64,000 nucleotides of DNA, taken from Clostridia bacterium. GTDB lineage: Bacteria > Bacillota > Clostridia > Oscillospirales > Acutalibacteraceae. This document shows, in pieces, positions 42,861-52,178 of the stretch. Each line of letters opens with the position of its first letter. Positions within the stretch are counted from its first letter, which is position 1. A program made the position numbers and the translations under genes. Under the pieces are notes generated by a model. It was not told the origin of the DNA. It made no database searches and saw only the letters and a program-made list of their open reading frames with translations. The stretch spans positions 62,001-126,000 of the forward strand of contig JAGAJB010000002.1 in NCBI GenBank assembly GCA_017626295.1, written 5' to 3'.

Positions 42861-42888
42861 TTGTTTTTGTATAAATATATGTTATAAT
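42861..42888 (+). promoter_or_regulatory. Promoter for the flavodoxin-to-minD run
   Basis: TTGTTT (42861-42866), a 16-base spacer and a perfect TATAAT (42883-42888) lie about 60 bases before the flavodoxin-fold gene. I see no strong terminator between here and 52.9 kb, so this promoter may feed the whole run. Confidence 0.65.
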
Positions 42889-42950
42889 TAACCGATAATG
42901 GATTTTTGTCTTTAAATTTCAGGCATAAATCGGCAAAACGGATGAGAATT

Positions 42951-43502
42951 ATGGATAAAAAGAAAATTCTTATAATAAAAGGCTCTGCACGAAAAGATGG
43001 TTTTACAAACCGCCTCTGCAATGAAACGGAAAATTTTTCTGCAGAACACGAGATAAACGTATTTGATACTTATAAAGAAGAATTTCTTCCCTGTAACGGT
43101 TGCAATTACTGTGAAAAAAACGGTAAATGTGCAAAAAGAGACCTTGACGGTTTTTTTGAGAAATTTGAAAATGCGGATTTAATTATATTTGCGAGCCCCG
43201 TTTATAACGGTACTTTTTCCGCACCGATGAAATCTCTTTTAGACAGATTTCAGGTGTATTACACAAGTTTTTATGCCAACGGCAAAATTCAGAAGATAAA
43301 AAAACGCCGAAAAGCAATTTTTATTGCTGCTGCGGGGCGTGAGGGCAAAGTCAGTTTTGAGTATATGAAAAGTCAACTTAAATGTGCATTTTCAATTCTT
43401 AACATTGAACTTGTGAACTCTGTATTATGTGCGTATACAGATACGCAGTCCACATATATTGAAACTCTCGAAGAATTAAAAAGGAGTTTAAAAGATGAAT
43501 AA
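42951..43502 (+). CDS. Flavodoxin-fold NAD(P)H-dependent oxidoreductase
   Basis: FMN-binding reductase of 183 residues. KKILIIKGSARKDGFTNRLC is the phosphate-binding loop of the NADPH-dependent FMN reductase group. PCNGCNYCEKNGKCAKRD has the Cys pattern seen in iron-sulfur or disulfide-type flavodoxin relatives, and LIIFASPVYNGTFSAPMKSL is the flavin loop. Substrate unknown. The ATG at 42951 has GGATGAG a few bases upstream; ATG at 42942 is possible. The 3' end overlaps the next gene by 8 bases. Confidence 0.85.
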   Translation: MDKKKILIIKGSARKDGFTNRLCNETENFSAEHEINVFDTYKEEFLPCNGCNYCEKNGKCAKRDLDGFFEKFENADLIIFASPVYNGTFSAPMKSLLDRFQVYYTSFYANGKIQKIKKRRKAIFIAAAGREGKVSFEYMKSQLKCAFSILNIELVNSVLCAYTDTQSTYIETLEELKRSLKDE

Positions 43503-45093
43503 GCGAAAAATTAAAATTACAGCCCTAATAACAGTTGTTGTTATTTTATTGGTTTCTCTTTGTGCAGGTGCGGTGTCTTTGATTGTAGAGGACAGTATGT
43601 TTAAAAATAATACCCCTACATACATCACTCCCAACTCACAGACAACCGGCATAATTAAAAACGCAGACGATTATGAGGCTTATATTCTGGAAGTACCCGC
43701 AAGCGGTGCGCTTGTTGTAAGGCTCGACCACGAAGACTTTATTGACAATACAAAAACTGCGTGGAAAGTTAAACTTTATAAAATTACAGATGATGAAACA
43801 CGTTCTTATAAAGAACTGTCATACACCGAAGTTTTTTGGAGTGATGCAACATCCAACTGGGGTGAAGTAGGTGTAACCGAAGGTACATATTGCGTTGTTG
43901 TAAGTGCAGGTGCATTTTTCCTTGAAAGTGAATTTACCCTTGTAACAATGTTCACTCAGACGGATATTTACGAAAAAGAGCCTAATGACACCGTTGAAGA
44001 AGCAACTTTAATGCAGGTGAAATACGGTAAATACGGTTCTTCGCAAGGCCGTGAACAAAGTGCGGATGCAGACTGGTTTACTTTTGAACTTCAGGAGGAC
44101 AGTTGCATAAATATTTCATTCACTCATTCGGATAATACTTTCCTCACAGTCGGTTGGAACGTTACTCTTATGAATAACGAACTTGAAACTATTACACAGT
44201 TTACTTCAAGGCTTAACGAAACCGTTGTAAAAACAGGGGTGATAGGTCTTAAAAGCGGAACATATTATGTGAGAGTTGATTCTCAGACCAATAACACAGA
44301 TACGTACACCTTGCTTATCGGTGCAGATAAGGCAGTTAATAACGAATTTGAACTTAACGATACTCCCGAAAGTGCAATACTTCTTCCCCGTGATATAGTC
44401 TTAAGCGGTAGCCTTTCCGACCGTTTACTCGGTCTTGACAAAGACTATTATAAATTTACGGTTCCCGCTGACGGTTATATTGATTTCGAGTTTACCCACG
44501 AATTACTTGAAGGTGACAAAAAGGGTTGGAATATAAGAATCATCAAACCTATGGAGGACGGCTCTTACTATGAAATCGTAAGAAAGATTTCTATGTGGAA
44601 CGAAGACAGTTACATTATCGAAAATCTCGGTCTTGCTGCAGGCGATTACTATGTATGTATAGACGGTGACTCTGTTTCATATAACAGTGCAACGTACACT
44701 TGCAAGTGGAGTTTCTCGGAAAAAGAGAATTTTGAAAAAGAGCCTAACAATACTTTGGAAAGTGCTGAAAATATTGTTTTCGGTACATATTACCACGGTG
44801 CTGTTATTTCCACGGATATGACTTTCGATGAGGACTTCTATAAATTTGAACTCAGCGAAGCAACACGAATTTGCCTTGAGTTCGGCCACGAAACAGGTGA
44901 CAGCGGTGATATTTGCTGGACTGCAAGTATTGTTGACGAGAACGGCAATGAAGTGACGTCGGTAGACTCTGCCGTAAGCGCAGGTCTTACTTCAACAGGT
45001 GTTACGGAAGTTCCTGCAGGCACATATTACGTGAAGATTGAAACAGGTGTTTACGGTTCGGAAATACCCTATTATTTCAGACTGGTAAGGTGA
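43495..45093 (+). CDS. Exported protein with repeated PPC-like beta domains
   Basis: Secreted or membrane-anchored protein of 532 residues. A hydrophobic segment at about 6-28 acts as signal or anchor. The rest is built of four similar beta-sandwich units of about 120-130 residues. Units two to four open with the same motif: YEKEPNDTVEEA (about 159), NNEFELNDTPESA (about 282) and NFEKEPNNTLESA (about 412). Each then has DADWFTFEL / DKDYYKFTV / DEDFYKFEL and ends in GTYYVRV-like strands. This matches the bacterial pre-peptidase C-terminal (PPC) fold, usually an accessory of secreted proteases, but no protease domain is present. AAAGGAG precedes the ATG. Confidence 0.75.
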   Translation: MNKRKIKITALITVVVILLVSLCAGAVSLIVEDSMFKNNTPTYITPNSQTTGIIKNADDYEAYILEVPASGALVVRLDHEDFIDNTKTAWKVKLYKITDDETRSYKELSYTEVFWSDATSNWGEVGVTEGTYCVVVSAGAFFLESEFTLVTMFTQTDIYEKEPNDTVEEATLMQVKYGKYGSSQGREQSADADWFTFELQEDSCINISFTHSDNTFLTVGWNVTLMNNELETITQFTSRLNETVVKTGVIGLKSGTYYVRVDSQTNNTDTYTLLIGADKAVNNEFELNDTPESAILLPRDIVLSGSLSDRLLGLDKDYYKFTVPADGYIDFEFTHELLEGDKKGWNIRIIKPMEDGSYYEIVRKISMWNEDSYIIENLGLAAGDYYVCIDGDSVSYNSATYTCKWSFSEKENFEKEPNNTLESAENIVFGTYYHGAVISTDMTFDEDFYKFELSEATRICLEFGHETGDSGDICWTASIVDENGNEVTSVDSAVSAGLTSTGVTEVPAGTYYVKIETGVYGSEIPYYFRLVR

Positions 45094-45100
45094 GAAAATA

Positions 45101-46015
45101 TTGAAAAAATTTCTTGCAGTATTACTTGCTGTTTCAATTCTCGTGTTATCGGCTTGCGGTGTGAAGAATGAAAAAAATGGGGACGGTACGGTTATTGCTG
45201 TATCGTTCTACCCCATATATATTTTCACTTTAAATCTCGTTAATGGCATTGACGGTGTCAGCGTCAGTTGTATGGCGGAGCAAAACACAGGTTGCCTTCA
45301 CGATTATACTTTAACTGCCAAGGACGCCAGACTTTTAAGCGATGCAGATGCCTTTGTAATAAACGGTGCAGGTATGGAAACATTCCTCCACGATTTAGAG
45401 GAAACTGTAGAAGAACTTCCCGTTATTGATTCTTCCGTAGGTATAGAACTTTTATGCGGTCATTCCCACGAACACGAAGAAGCGACGGAACATTCCCATA
45501 ATCATCAGAATAATTCGCATATCTGGATGTCTGTTGAAAATGCAAAAAAGCAAGTTCTCAACATCAAAGACGGACTTGTAGAAATTTTTCCGCAGTATAA
45601 AAGCGAAATTAGTGCCAATTGCGAAGTTTATCTTGGGAAACTGAATGTATTGGATAATGAAATGCAGACAACGGGCGAATCCTTGAAAGATATAAATGTT
45701 ATAACATTCCACGGCGCTTACGAATATATGGCTGAGGATATGGGATTTAACATTGTTTCTACCATAGAAAGTGATGAGGGCGGAGAGCCTTCAGCGAAAG
45801 AACTTGCCCATTTATGCGGTGAAATAGAGGAGAACGGTGTAAAAGCACTTTTTGTTGAACCTCATTATGACGGCAGTGCGGCACAAGTTCTTTCAGACGA
45901 AACAGGAGCAAAAATTTACGTTCTTAATCCTGTAATCAGCGGTGAAAATTCTCTCACCGCTTACGAAGATATAATGCGACAGAATATTGAAATTATAAAA
46001 AAGGCGGTGAAATAA
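45101..46015 (+). CDS. Zinc/manganese ABC transporter substrate-binding lipoprotein
   Basis: Cluster A-I solute-binding protein (ZnuA-like) that captures Zn or Mn outside the cell. Residues 1-19 end in the lipobox LSAC, so it is a lipoprotein. A His-rich acidic loop (about 122-146: GHSHEHEEATEHSHNHQNNS) points to zinc. Likely metal ligands are His in GCLHDYTL, His in NSHIWMS and His in TFHGAYEYMAEDMG. Length is 304 residues. The start codon is TTG, with AAGGTGAG spaced correctly and only 7 bases after the upstream gene. The ATPase and permease genes follow with overlaps. Confidence 0.92.
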   Translation: MKKFLAVLLAVSILVLSACGVKNEKNGDGTVIAVSFYPIYIFTLNLVNGIDGVSVSCMAEQNTGCLHDYTLTAKDARLLSDADAFVINGAGMETFLHDLEETVEELPVIDSSVGIELLCGHSHEHEEATEHSHNHQNNSHIWMSVENAKKQVLNIKDGLVEIFPQYKSEISANCEVYLGKLNVLDNEMQTTGESLKDINVITFHGAYEYMAEDMGFNIVSTIESDEGGEPSAKELAHLCGEIEENGVKALFVEPHYDGSAAQVLSDETGAKIYVLNPVISGENSLTAYEDIMRQNIEIIKKAVK

Positions 46016-46761
46016 TGGCTTCCGAAAACGGTTGCGGTCTTTGCAAAATATCAGTTAATAATATCGGCGTCAAAAAGGGCGCAGACGTTCTTCTTTCGGA
46101 TGTTTCATTTGAACTTCACTGCGGAGAACTGACAGCGGTAATCGGTGTAAACGGCGCAGGTAAAACTACACTTGTAAAATCAATTCTCGGAGAAATTCAT
46201 CATGAGGGCAATGTCAGTTATAAATCTCACCACGGTGACGAAATAAACAAAATCACTATCGGTTACGTTCCGCAACATCTTGATTTTGACCGTTCTGCAC
46301 CTGTAAGTGTTGAAGATTTTCTTCTTGTAGGCAGGACAGGCTCACCTGTTTGTTTCAGAAGAAATAAAAAGATTTCTAAAGAAATTGACAAGGCTCTTGA
46401 AACGGTAGGTTGCCTGGACCTTAAAAAACGTAAACTCGGCGAACTTTCAGGCGGTGAACTTCAAAGGGTAATGCTCGTTAATGCTCTTTATCCGCTTCCC
46501 GAACTTCTCATTTTAGATGAGCCTGTTTCGGGTGTAGATGCAACGGGCAGTGAGAAATTCTACGAGGCAATTTTAAATCTTAAACAAAACTATCACATTG
46601 CAATAGCAATGGTTTCTCACGATTTAGGTATCGTCAGAGAGTTTGCGGATAATGTGGTGCTTATAAATAAAACAGTTCTTAAAAGCGGTACTGCTAAAGA
46701 AGTTTTTGAATCAGACGAATTTAAAAAGGTCTTTTTCCGTGTACCCGAAAGGGAGGCGTGA
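46015..46761 (+). CDS. Zinc/manganese ABC transporter ATP-binding protein
   Basis: ABC ATPase of 248 residues. Walker A is GVNGAGKTT (about 43-51), the Q-loop region is GYVPQHLDF, the signature is LSGGELQRVML and Walker B is LLILDEPVSGVD, followed by the switch His in AMVSHDLG. The N terminus has an extra Cys-containing stretch (NGCGLCK). The start overlaps the binding-protein stop as TAATG with GGCGGTGA upstream. With its neighbours it forms a complete importer. Confidence 0.93.
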   Translation: MASENGCGLCKISVNNIGVKKGADVLLSDVSFELHCGELTAVIGVNGAGKTTLVKSILGEIHHEGNVSYKSHHGDEINKITIGYVPQHLDFDRSAPVSVEDFLLVGRTGSPVCFRRNKKISKEIDKALETVGCLDLKKRKLGELSGGELQRVMLVNALYPLPELLILDEPVSGVDATGSEKFYEAILNLKQNYHIAIAMVSHDLGIVREFADNVVLINKTVLKSGTAKEVFESDEFKKVFFRVPEREA

Positions 46762-46763
46762 GT

Positions 46764-47597
46764 ATGGATGTGATTTATGATACTCTCGGTTCATTGCTTC
46801 CTTTTGCGTGGGCTGATTATAAATTTATGATAAACGCATTGATTGCGGTGGTGCTTATAGCACCTTTAATGGGTATTCTCGGCACTATGGCAGTCAATAA
46901 CAAAATGGCTTTTTTCTCGGATGCTTTAGGTCACAGCGCGTTTACGGGTATTGCCTTGGGCGTGCTTTTAGGTGTAAAAAATGAACTGATTTCACTTATT
47001 GCATTCGGTGTGTTTGTGGCTCTTGTGATTACAAGGGTGAAAAACAAGGGCAATACTTCTTCTGACACGGTTATAAGTGTGTTTTCGTCAACAAGTGTTG
47101 CAGTAGGCCTTCTGATTCTTTCCTACGGCGGTAGTTTTTCAAAATACAGTTCATATCTAGTGGGCGATATTTTAAGTATCTCTAAAAAGGAAATTCTTTG
47201 TTTATTTATAACACTTATTGCGGTAGTTGTGCTTTGGGTGTTTATATTCAATAAACTTCTTATTATTTCCGTTAACCGTGAACTTGCGGCAAGCAGGGGA
47301 ATAAAAACAAACCTTTATGAAAATATTTTCGTTGCGGTTGTAGCGGTTGTTGTAATGCTTTCAATAAAATGGGTGGGTATTCTTCTTATAAACTCACTTC
47401 TTATATTGCCGTCGGCATCAGCAAGGAATATTGCGAAAAACTCACGCCAATATCTTGTGAGTTCGGTTGTGATTTCGCTTCTGTGTGCGGTATCAGGCCT
47501 GTTGATTTCCTTTTATGCTGATACATCCGCAGGTGCTACAATAGTTACCGTTTCGGCGGCGGTATTTTTCATTACTTATTTATTCAGAAAAAAATAA
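46764..47597 (+). CDS. Zinc/manganese ABC transporter permease
   Basis: ABC-3 family membrane subunit, 277 residues with about eight hydrophobic segments. LMGILGTMAVNNKMAFFSDA followed by LGHSAFTGIALGVLLGV is the family signature, and SIKWVGILLINSLLILPSAS is the conserved late segment that contacts the ATPase. The ATG at 46764 has GGGAGG seven bases upstream; a GTG two codons earlier (46758) would sit too close to that site. No Zur-type repressor gene lies nearby and I see no clear Zur box. Confidence 0.92.
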   Translation: MDVIYDTLGSLLPFAWADYKFMINALIAVVLIAPLMGILGTMAVNNKMAFFSDALGHSAFTGIALGVLLGVKNELISLIAFGVFVALVITRVKNKGNTSSDTVISVFSSTSVAVGLLILSYGGSFSKYSSYLVGDILSISKKEILCLFITLIAVVVLWVFIFNKLLIISVNRELAASRGIKTNLYENIFVAVVAVVVMLSIKWVGILLINSLLILPSASARNIAKNSRQYLVSSVVISLLCAVSGLLISFYADTSAGATIVTVSAAVFFITYLFRKK

Positions 47598-47618
47598 TCC
47601 CGAAAGGAATGTATATAT

Positions 47619-48623
47619 ATGTTGTTTTCACAGGACATAGGTGTTGACCTTGGAACAGCCAATACTTTGGTATTCGTAAAGGGTAAAGGTATAGTTATAA
47701 GAGAACCCTCTGTTGTTGCGGTTGATGAAAGAACTAATCCCAAAACAGTTGTTGCAGTGGGTGCAGACGCAAAAAGAATGATAGGCAGAACTCCCGGCTC
47801 TATTACTGCCGTAAGACCTCTTAAAGACGGTGTTATTGCAGACTTTGATATGACTGCGGATATGCTTAAGGCTTTTATTAAAAGGGCTATCAGCGGTTCG
47901 CCTTTTAACAGAGCAAGGGTTATGATATGTATTCCCTCGGGCGTTACGGAAGTTGAGCGCAGAGCAGTTCACGATGCGGCAAAGAGCGCAGGCGCAAGAT
48001 ACGTTAGCCTTATCGAAGAGCCTATGGCAGCGGCTATCGGTGCAGGACTTCCCGTACTTGAAGCAACAGGCAGTATGATAGTTGACATAGGTGGCGGTAC
48101 ATCGGAAGTTGCCGTTATCTCTCTCGGTGATATAGTTACATCAAAATCCGTAAGGGTTGCAGGGGATAATTTTGACGAGGCAATTATTTCTTACGTAAAA
48201 AGAACGTTCAATCTTCTTATAGGTGAACGTTCTGCTGAGGATATTAAACTTAAACTTGGCTCTGCGTATCCCTACGAGGGTGAAGCCGCAATGGAAATAA
48301 AGGGCAGAAACCTTATTGACGGTCTCCCCAAATCTGTTGAAATCACAAGTGAACAGGTCCGTCAGGCACTTGCTGACCCTGTGGATGAAATTCTTGATTC
48401 CATTCGCTATACTCTTGACAGAACTCCGCCTGAACTTTCTGCGGATATTATTGAGCGCGGTATTACGCTTACAGGTGGCGGTGCACTTCTTCGCGGACTT
48501 GATAAACTTATTTCAACCGAAACAGGTATGCCTGTAAGGGTTGCGGAAAATCCTCTTGACTGTGTTGTTCGCGGTACAGGTATCTGCCTTGAAAAAGACC
48601 TTTTAGGTTTTAACAGAAAATAA
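47619..48623 (+). CDS. mreB: Rod shape-determining actin homologue MreB
   Basis: Cytoplasmic actin-like ATPase that organises lateral cell-wall synthesis. [20 protein letters not shown] (phosphate-1), [74 protein letters not shown] (phosphate-2) and [16 protein letters not shown] (adenosine) are all present. Length is 334 residues. GAAAGGAA lies 9 bases before ATG, 21 bases after the zinc permease gene. Followed by mreC, mreD and a PBP2 gene, it is the dedicated MreB of the elongation complex; Mbl is the alternative name in species with several copies. Confidence 0.95.
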   Translation: MLFSQDIGVDLGTANTLVFVKGKGIVIREPSVVAVDERTNPKTVVAVGADAKRMIGRTPGSITAVRPLKDGVIADFDMTADMLKAFIKRAISGSPFNRARVMICIPSGVTEVERRAVHDAAKSAGARYVSLIEEPMAAAIGAGLPVLEATGSMIVDIGGGTSEVAVISLGDIVTSKSVRVAGDNFDEAIISYVKRTFNLLIGERSAEDIKLKLGSAYPYEGEAAMEIKGRNLIDGLPKSVEITSEQVRQALADPVDEILDSIRYTLDRTPPELSADIIERGITLTGGGALLRGLDKLISTETGMPVRVAENPLDCVVRGTGICLEKDLLGFNRK

Positions 48624-48635
48624 GGTGACGGAAAA

Positions 48636-49493
48636 ATGAAAAGATTTTTGCGTAGCGGCAGCTTTAAAGTGCTTGTAATCATTGCTGCGGTAGTTTTTCT
48701 CGGGGTAATCTGTGCGTCGGTAAGTCACAATGCGTCTTCACCGTTTACATCTGCAATAGGTACTGTTTTTTCACCTCTTCAGAAATTATCGGCGGCAATA
48801 GCGGATAATCTCCGGGATGTATCCGCTTCTTTCACATCCTCTGCAGTGTATAAAGCCGAAAATGATGAACTTCGCAAGGAACTGGAAGAGTACAGAAAAA
48901 AACTTGCAGATTATGACGATATGAAAAAGAAAGTAGATGCCTACGAGGAATTTTACGGTATAAAACAGAAAAATCCCGATTATGAATTCAGTTACGGTTC
49001 CGTAATTTCAAAAGATGCGGCAGACGTGTATGAATCGTTCGTGCTGAACATCGGCTCCAAAGACGGTGTTGCAGTGGGGGACCCTGTAATATACGGTGAA
49101 TATGTTGTAGGTATTGTAAAAAAAGTGAATTTCTCAACCTGCGTTGTATATTCCGTGCTTGACCCAAGAGTTAATATCGGTGCGTTTGAGTCCGGTACAA
49201 GAGAGTACGGTTATGTCAGCGGTGACGAAGAATTATATAACAGTGGTTTGTGTAAACTTTACGGTCTTGATTCATCAACATCAATAGTCAGCGGCGGTAT
49301 TGTTTGCACATCCGGTGCAGGCGGTGTTTTCCCCGACGGACTTATAATCGGTGAAGTTACCGCAGTTAAAAATGATGATGTTTCGGCATCGTATTACGCT
49401 GAAATAAAGCCTTTTGCAGAAACTTCAAAAATCAGCGATGTTTTTGTTATAACCTCTTTTGAGGGACAGGGCGAAGGTGAAATTAAACAGTAA
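48636..49493 (+). CDS. mreC: Rod shape-determining protein MreC
   Basis: Bitopic membrane protein of the elongasome, 285 residues. One membrane helix at about 10-30 is followed by a coiled coil (about 68-105, YKAENDELRKELEEYRKKLA) and the two beta-barrel domains of MreC. DAADVYESFVLNIGSKDGVA, GDPVIYGEYVVGIVKKVNF and GVFPDGLIIGEVTAVKNDDV are diagnostic. Ribosome site AAGGTGA. It bridges MreB inside and PBP2 outside. Confidence 0.95.
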   Translation: MKRFLRSGSFKVLVIIAAVVFLGVICASVSHNASSPFTSAIGTVFSPLQKLSAAIADNLRDVSASFTSSAVYKAENDELRKELEEYRKKLADYDDMKKKVDAYEEFYGIKQKNPDYEFSYGSVISKDAADVYESFVLNIGSKDGVAVGDPVIYGEYVVGIVKKVNFSTCVVYSVLDPRVNIGAFESGTREYGYVSGDEELYNSGLCKLYGLDSSTSIVSGGIVCTSGAGGVFPDGLIIGEVTAVKNDDVSASYYAEIKPFAETSKISDVFVITSFEGQGEGEIKQ

Positions 49494-49523
49494 AAAATAA
49501 ATTTTTGAAAAGAGGTGAAACCC

Positions 49524-50045
49524 TTGCATTACGGTAACAATAAACCGAAGTACATACGTTACGGCATCTATGCGGTAATACTTGTGCTTACGGCAATTCT
49601 TCAGAATTCAAAGGGCGGTATGCCCGAAATTTTCGGTGCAAGGGCATTTCTTTTTTTACCGGCTTGTGTAAGTATTGCTATGTTTGAGCGCGAAATTGCG
49701 GCGGCAGTATTCGGCGTTTTTGCAGGTGTACTGTGGGACGTGAGTCTGGGAAGCGACGGTTTTAACGCTTTCCTTTTGTTGCTTATCTGTGCAACTTGCA
49801 GTTTACTTATCAGCCATTTTATGAGAAACAATATATTGACTGCTTTGGTTCTCGGTGCAGGCTCGGTTGCGATTTATAACGTTATTTATGTAATTATTAA
49901 CCTAATCGCTGACGGCGCGGGGATTTCCGTAAAACAGTTATTTACATTCTATCTTCCGTCGAGTGTTTATACGCTCATTTTTGTTCCGATTTTTTATTTC
50001 CTTACATCATGGGTATACAGTTCCCATAAAACCGCAGATGAATAA
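49524..50045 (+). CDS. mreD: Rod shape-determining protein MreD
   Basis: Polytopic membrane protein with five to six hydrophobic segments, 173 residues from a TTG start. The TTG at 49524 is chosen because AGAGGTG (49512-49517) is six bases upstream; the GTG at 49515 lies inside that site. FEREIAAAVFGVFAGVLWDV followed by SLGSDGFNAFLLLLI is the MreD signature. Position between mreC and PBP2 settles the call. Confidence 0.9.
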   Translation: MHYGNNKPKYIRYGIYAVILVLTAILQNSKGGMPEIFGARAFLFLPACVSIAMFEREIAAAVFGVFAGVLWDVSLGSDGFNAFLLLLICATCSLLISHFMRNNILTALVLGAGSVAIYNVIYVIINLIADGAGISVKQLFTFYLPSSVYTLIFVPIFYFLTSWVYSSHKTADE

Positions 50046-50057
50046 GGTGACGTGTTA

Positions 50058-52166
50058 ATGTCTATTGAATTACGAAAAAAAAGAAGAATAACAGGAACAG
50101 TAATCATCGCTGTTTGTTTTGTGTTGCTTGTTTTTTCACTTGTGAAGACTCAGATTATTGACGGTGACGAATATAAAGCCGCCGCTAAAAGTCTTGCAGT
50201 ATCAAGCAGTACGGTTAAAGCATCCCGCGGTGAAATTTTCGACTGTAACGGTAACCCTCTTGTTACAAACAGGCAGGGTAATTCCGTTGTGTTTAAATAT
50301 GCCGAATTCCCCGAAGCAAAAAACCAGGCAGACAGAAATGAATTGATTTTTTCTCTTATAAAACTTTTTGAAAAGAACGGATTAGAGTGGATTGACAGAC
50401 TTCCTTTGGTTTATGTTGGCAATACACTCGTTGTTGATAAAGAGAAGAAAACAGAGTTTGAGTATATGGTATCGGAAAATATGCTTGAACTTGAAAAAGG
50501 CGTAAATTCTACCGCTGAAGAGTGCCTTGACGCACTTGTTGAAAGATACGGTCTTTCCGGCTATTCAAGGATTGATGCCCGAAAAATTGCCTCAGTTTGC
50601 TTCGGAATGAAGTATCTTTCATTCTCTGTTTCTTCACCGTATACTTTTGCGGAAGACGTTCCCACGGAAACTGTTTCGGTTATTATGGAAATGAGCGAAA
50701 CTTACCCCGGTGTAAAAGCGGAAAGCGTAAGTTACCGTGAGTATAATGACAAAACAAGTTTTTCTCATATTCTTGGTGTTGTAGGCTCTATCAGTTCTGA
50801 AGAATATGAGGCAGAATCCGCAAAACTTACGGAAAAACTTAATGATGATTCACTTACCGCAACGGAGATTACTAACATTAAAAATAATGCCTATTCTCTT
50901 GATGACAGTTACGGCAAAAGCGGTATTGAATCTGCCATGGAACAGTACCTTCGCGGTACCAACGGTATTAAAACAACTACTACCGCTTCCGACGGTAGCG
51001 TTACAGAGGACTATTTTATTAAACCCGAACAGGGTAATACAGTAGTTACAACAATAGATGCCGAACTTCAGAAGGTTGCCGCACAGGCACTTGCGGATAT
51101 GTTAAAGGATAATAAAAATTCCTCATATTTCGGTACTGCAGGTGCAATGGTTGTTATTAACTGCAAAACAGGGGCGGTGCTTGCAAACGTGTCGCTTCCT
51201 ACTTATGATATAACACGCTATTACGCTGATTACGATAAACTTGCGGCGGATACGGAAAGCCCCCTGTGGAACAGAGGACTTCAAAGTGCGTATGCTCCCG
51301 GTTCTACAATGAAACCCGCTGTTGCTCTTGCAGCATTGGAAGAAGGGGTGATTACTAAGGACAGTACTTGTTACTGTGGCGGTACTTATGTATTAGAGGA
51401 CCAGACTTTCAAGTGCCTGTCTAATCACGGCTCAATAAACGTTACAACCGCACTACAGAAATCCTGTAACATTTTCTTTTTTGATATGGGTAAGGCTTTG
51501 GGCATTGATAAAATGAATAAGTACAGTAACCTTTTGGGTCTGGGGCAGGAAACAGGCATTGAACTTCCCGAAGCAGAAGGAATGTTGGCAAGCGTTGCCA
51601 ATAAAGAAGCGGCGGGTCAGGTTTGGCTCCCCGGTGATACCGTGCAGGCTGCTATCGGTCAGTCAGATAATTTATTTACACCTTTGCAACTTGCAAATTA
51701 CTGCGCAACAATTGCAAACGGCGGAACTCGTTATAAACCTTATATAATTAAGTCGGTTTTATCTTCCGATATGTCGGAGGTTATATATGAAACAGAACCT
51801 ACGGTTTTAAATACACTCAATGTCAGCGAAAAGAACCTTAACATTGTTAAAGAGGGTATGCGTGAGGTTATTTCCTTAGGTTCTTGCAGTTACTATTTTG
51901 ATGACTGCATTGTGGATGCCGCAGGTAAAACAGGTACGTCACAGTTGAAAAGAACAACAAAATCGGGCGTAACAATGGACTGCAATAACGGTTTCTTTAT
52001 TTCCTTTGCACCCTATGATGACCCCGAAATTGCTATTGCTATCGTTGCAGAAAATGCTTTGACAGGTAGCAAAACGTCACAGGCGGCAGTTCCTGTTTAT
52101 AACTATTATTTCGGTCAGAAAACGAGTTTTGATACAGAACAAACACCGAATACACTTATTCCGTGA
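50058..52166 (+). CDS. mrdA: Penicillin-binding protein 2 (elongation transpeptidase)
   Basis: Class B PBP, 702 residues, crosslinking peptidoglycan for rod elongation. A membrane helix at about 13-32 is followed by the dimerisation domain (SSSTVKASRGEIFDCNGNPL, starting near residue 47) and a transpeptidase domain. The active motifs are STMK (Ser416), SCN (Ser469) and KTGT (Lys624). The dimerisation region is long (about 300 residues). ATG at 50058 follows AAGGTGA; a GTG two codons before is also open. The mreBCD context marks it as the elongation enzyme, not FtsI. Confidence 0.93.
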   Translation: MSIELRKKRRITGTVIIAVCFVLLVFSLVKTQIIDGDEYKAAAKSLAVSSSTVKASRGEIFDCNGNPLVTNRQGNSVVFKYAEFPEAKNQADRNELIFSLIKLFEKNGLEWIDRLPLVYVGNTLVVDKEKKTEFEYMVSENMLELEKGVNSTAEECLDALVERYGLSGYSRIDARKIASVCFGMKYLSFSVSSPYTFAEDVPTETVSVIMEMSETYPGVKAESVSYREYNDKTSFSHILGVVGSISSEEYEAESAKLTEKLNDDSLTATEITNIKNNAYSLDDSYGKSGIESAMEQYLRGTNGIKTTTTASDGSVTEDYFIKPEQGNTVVTTIDAELQKVAAQALADMLKDNKNSSYFGTAGAMVVINCKTGAVLANVSLPTYDITRYYADYDKLAADTESPLWNRGLQSAYAPGSTMKPAVALAALEEGVITKDSTCYCGGTYVLEDQTFKCLSNHGSINVTTALQKSCNIFFFDMGKALGIDKMNKYSNLLGLGQETGIELPEAEGMLASVANKEAAGQVWLPGDTVQAAIGQSDNLFTPLQLANYCATIANGGTRYKPYIIKSVLSSDMSEVIYETEPTVLNTLNVSEKNLNIVKEGMREVISLGSCSYYFDDCIVDAAGKTGTSQLKRTTKSGVTMDCNNGFFISFAPYDDPEIAIAIVAENALTGSKTSQAAVPVYNYYFGQKTSFDTEQTPNTLIP

Positions 52167-52178
52167 GGAAGTGGTAAT

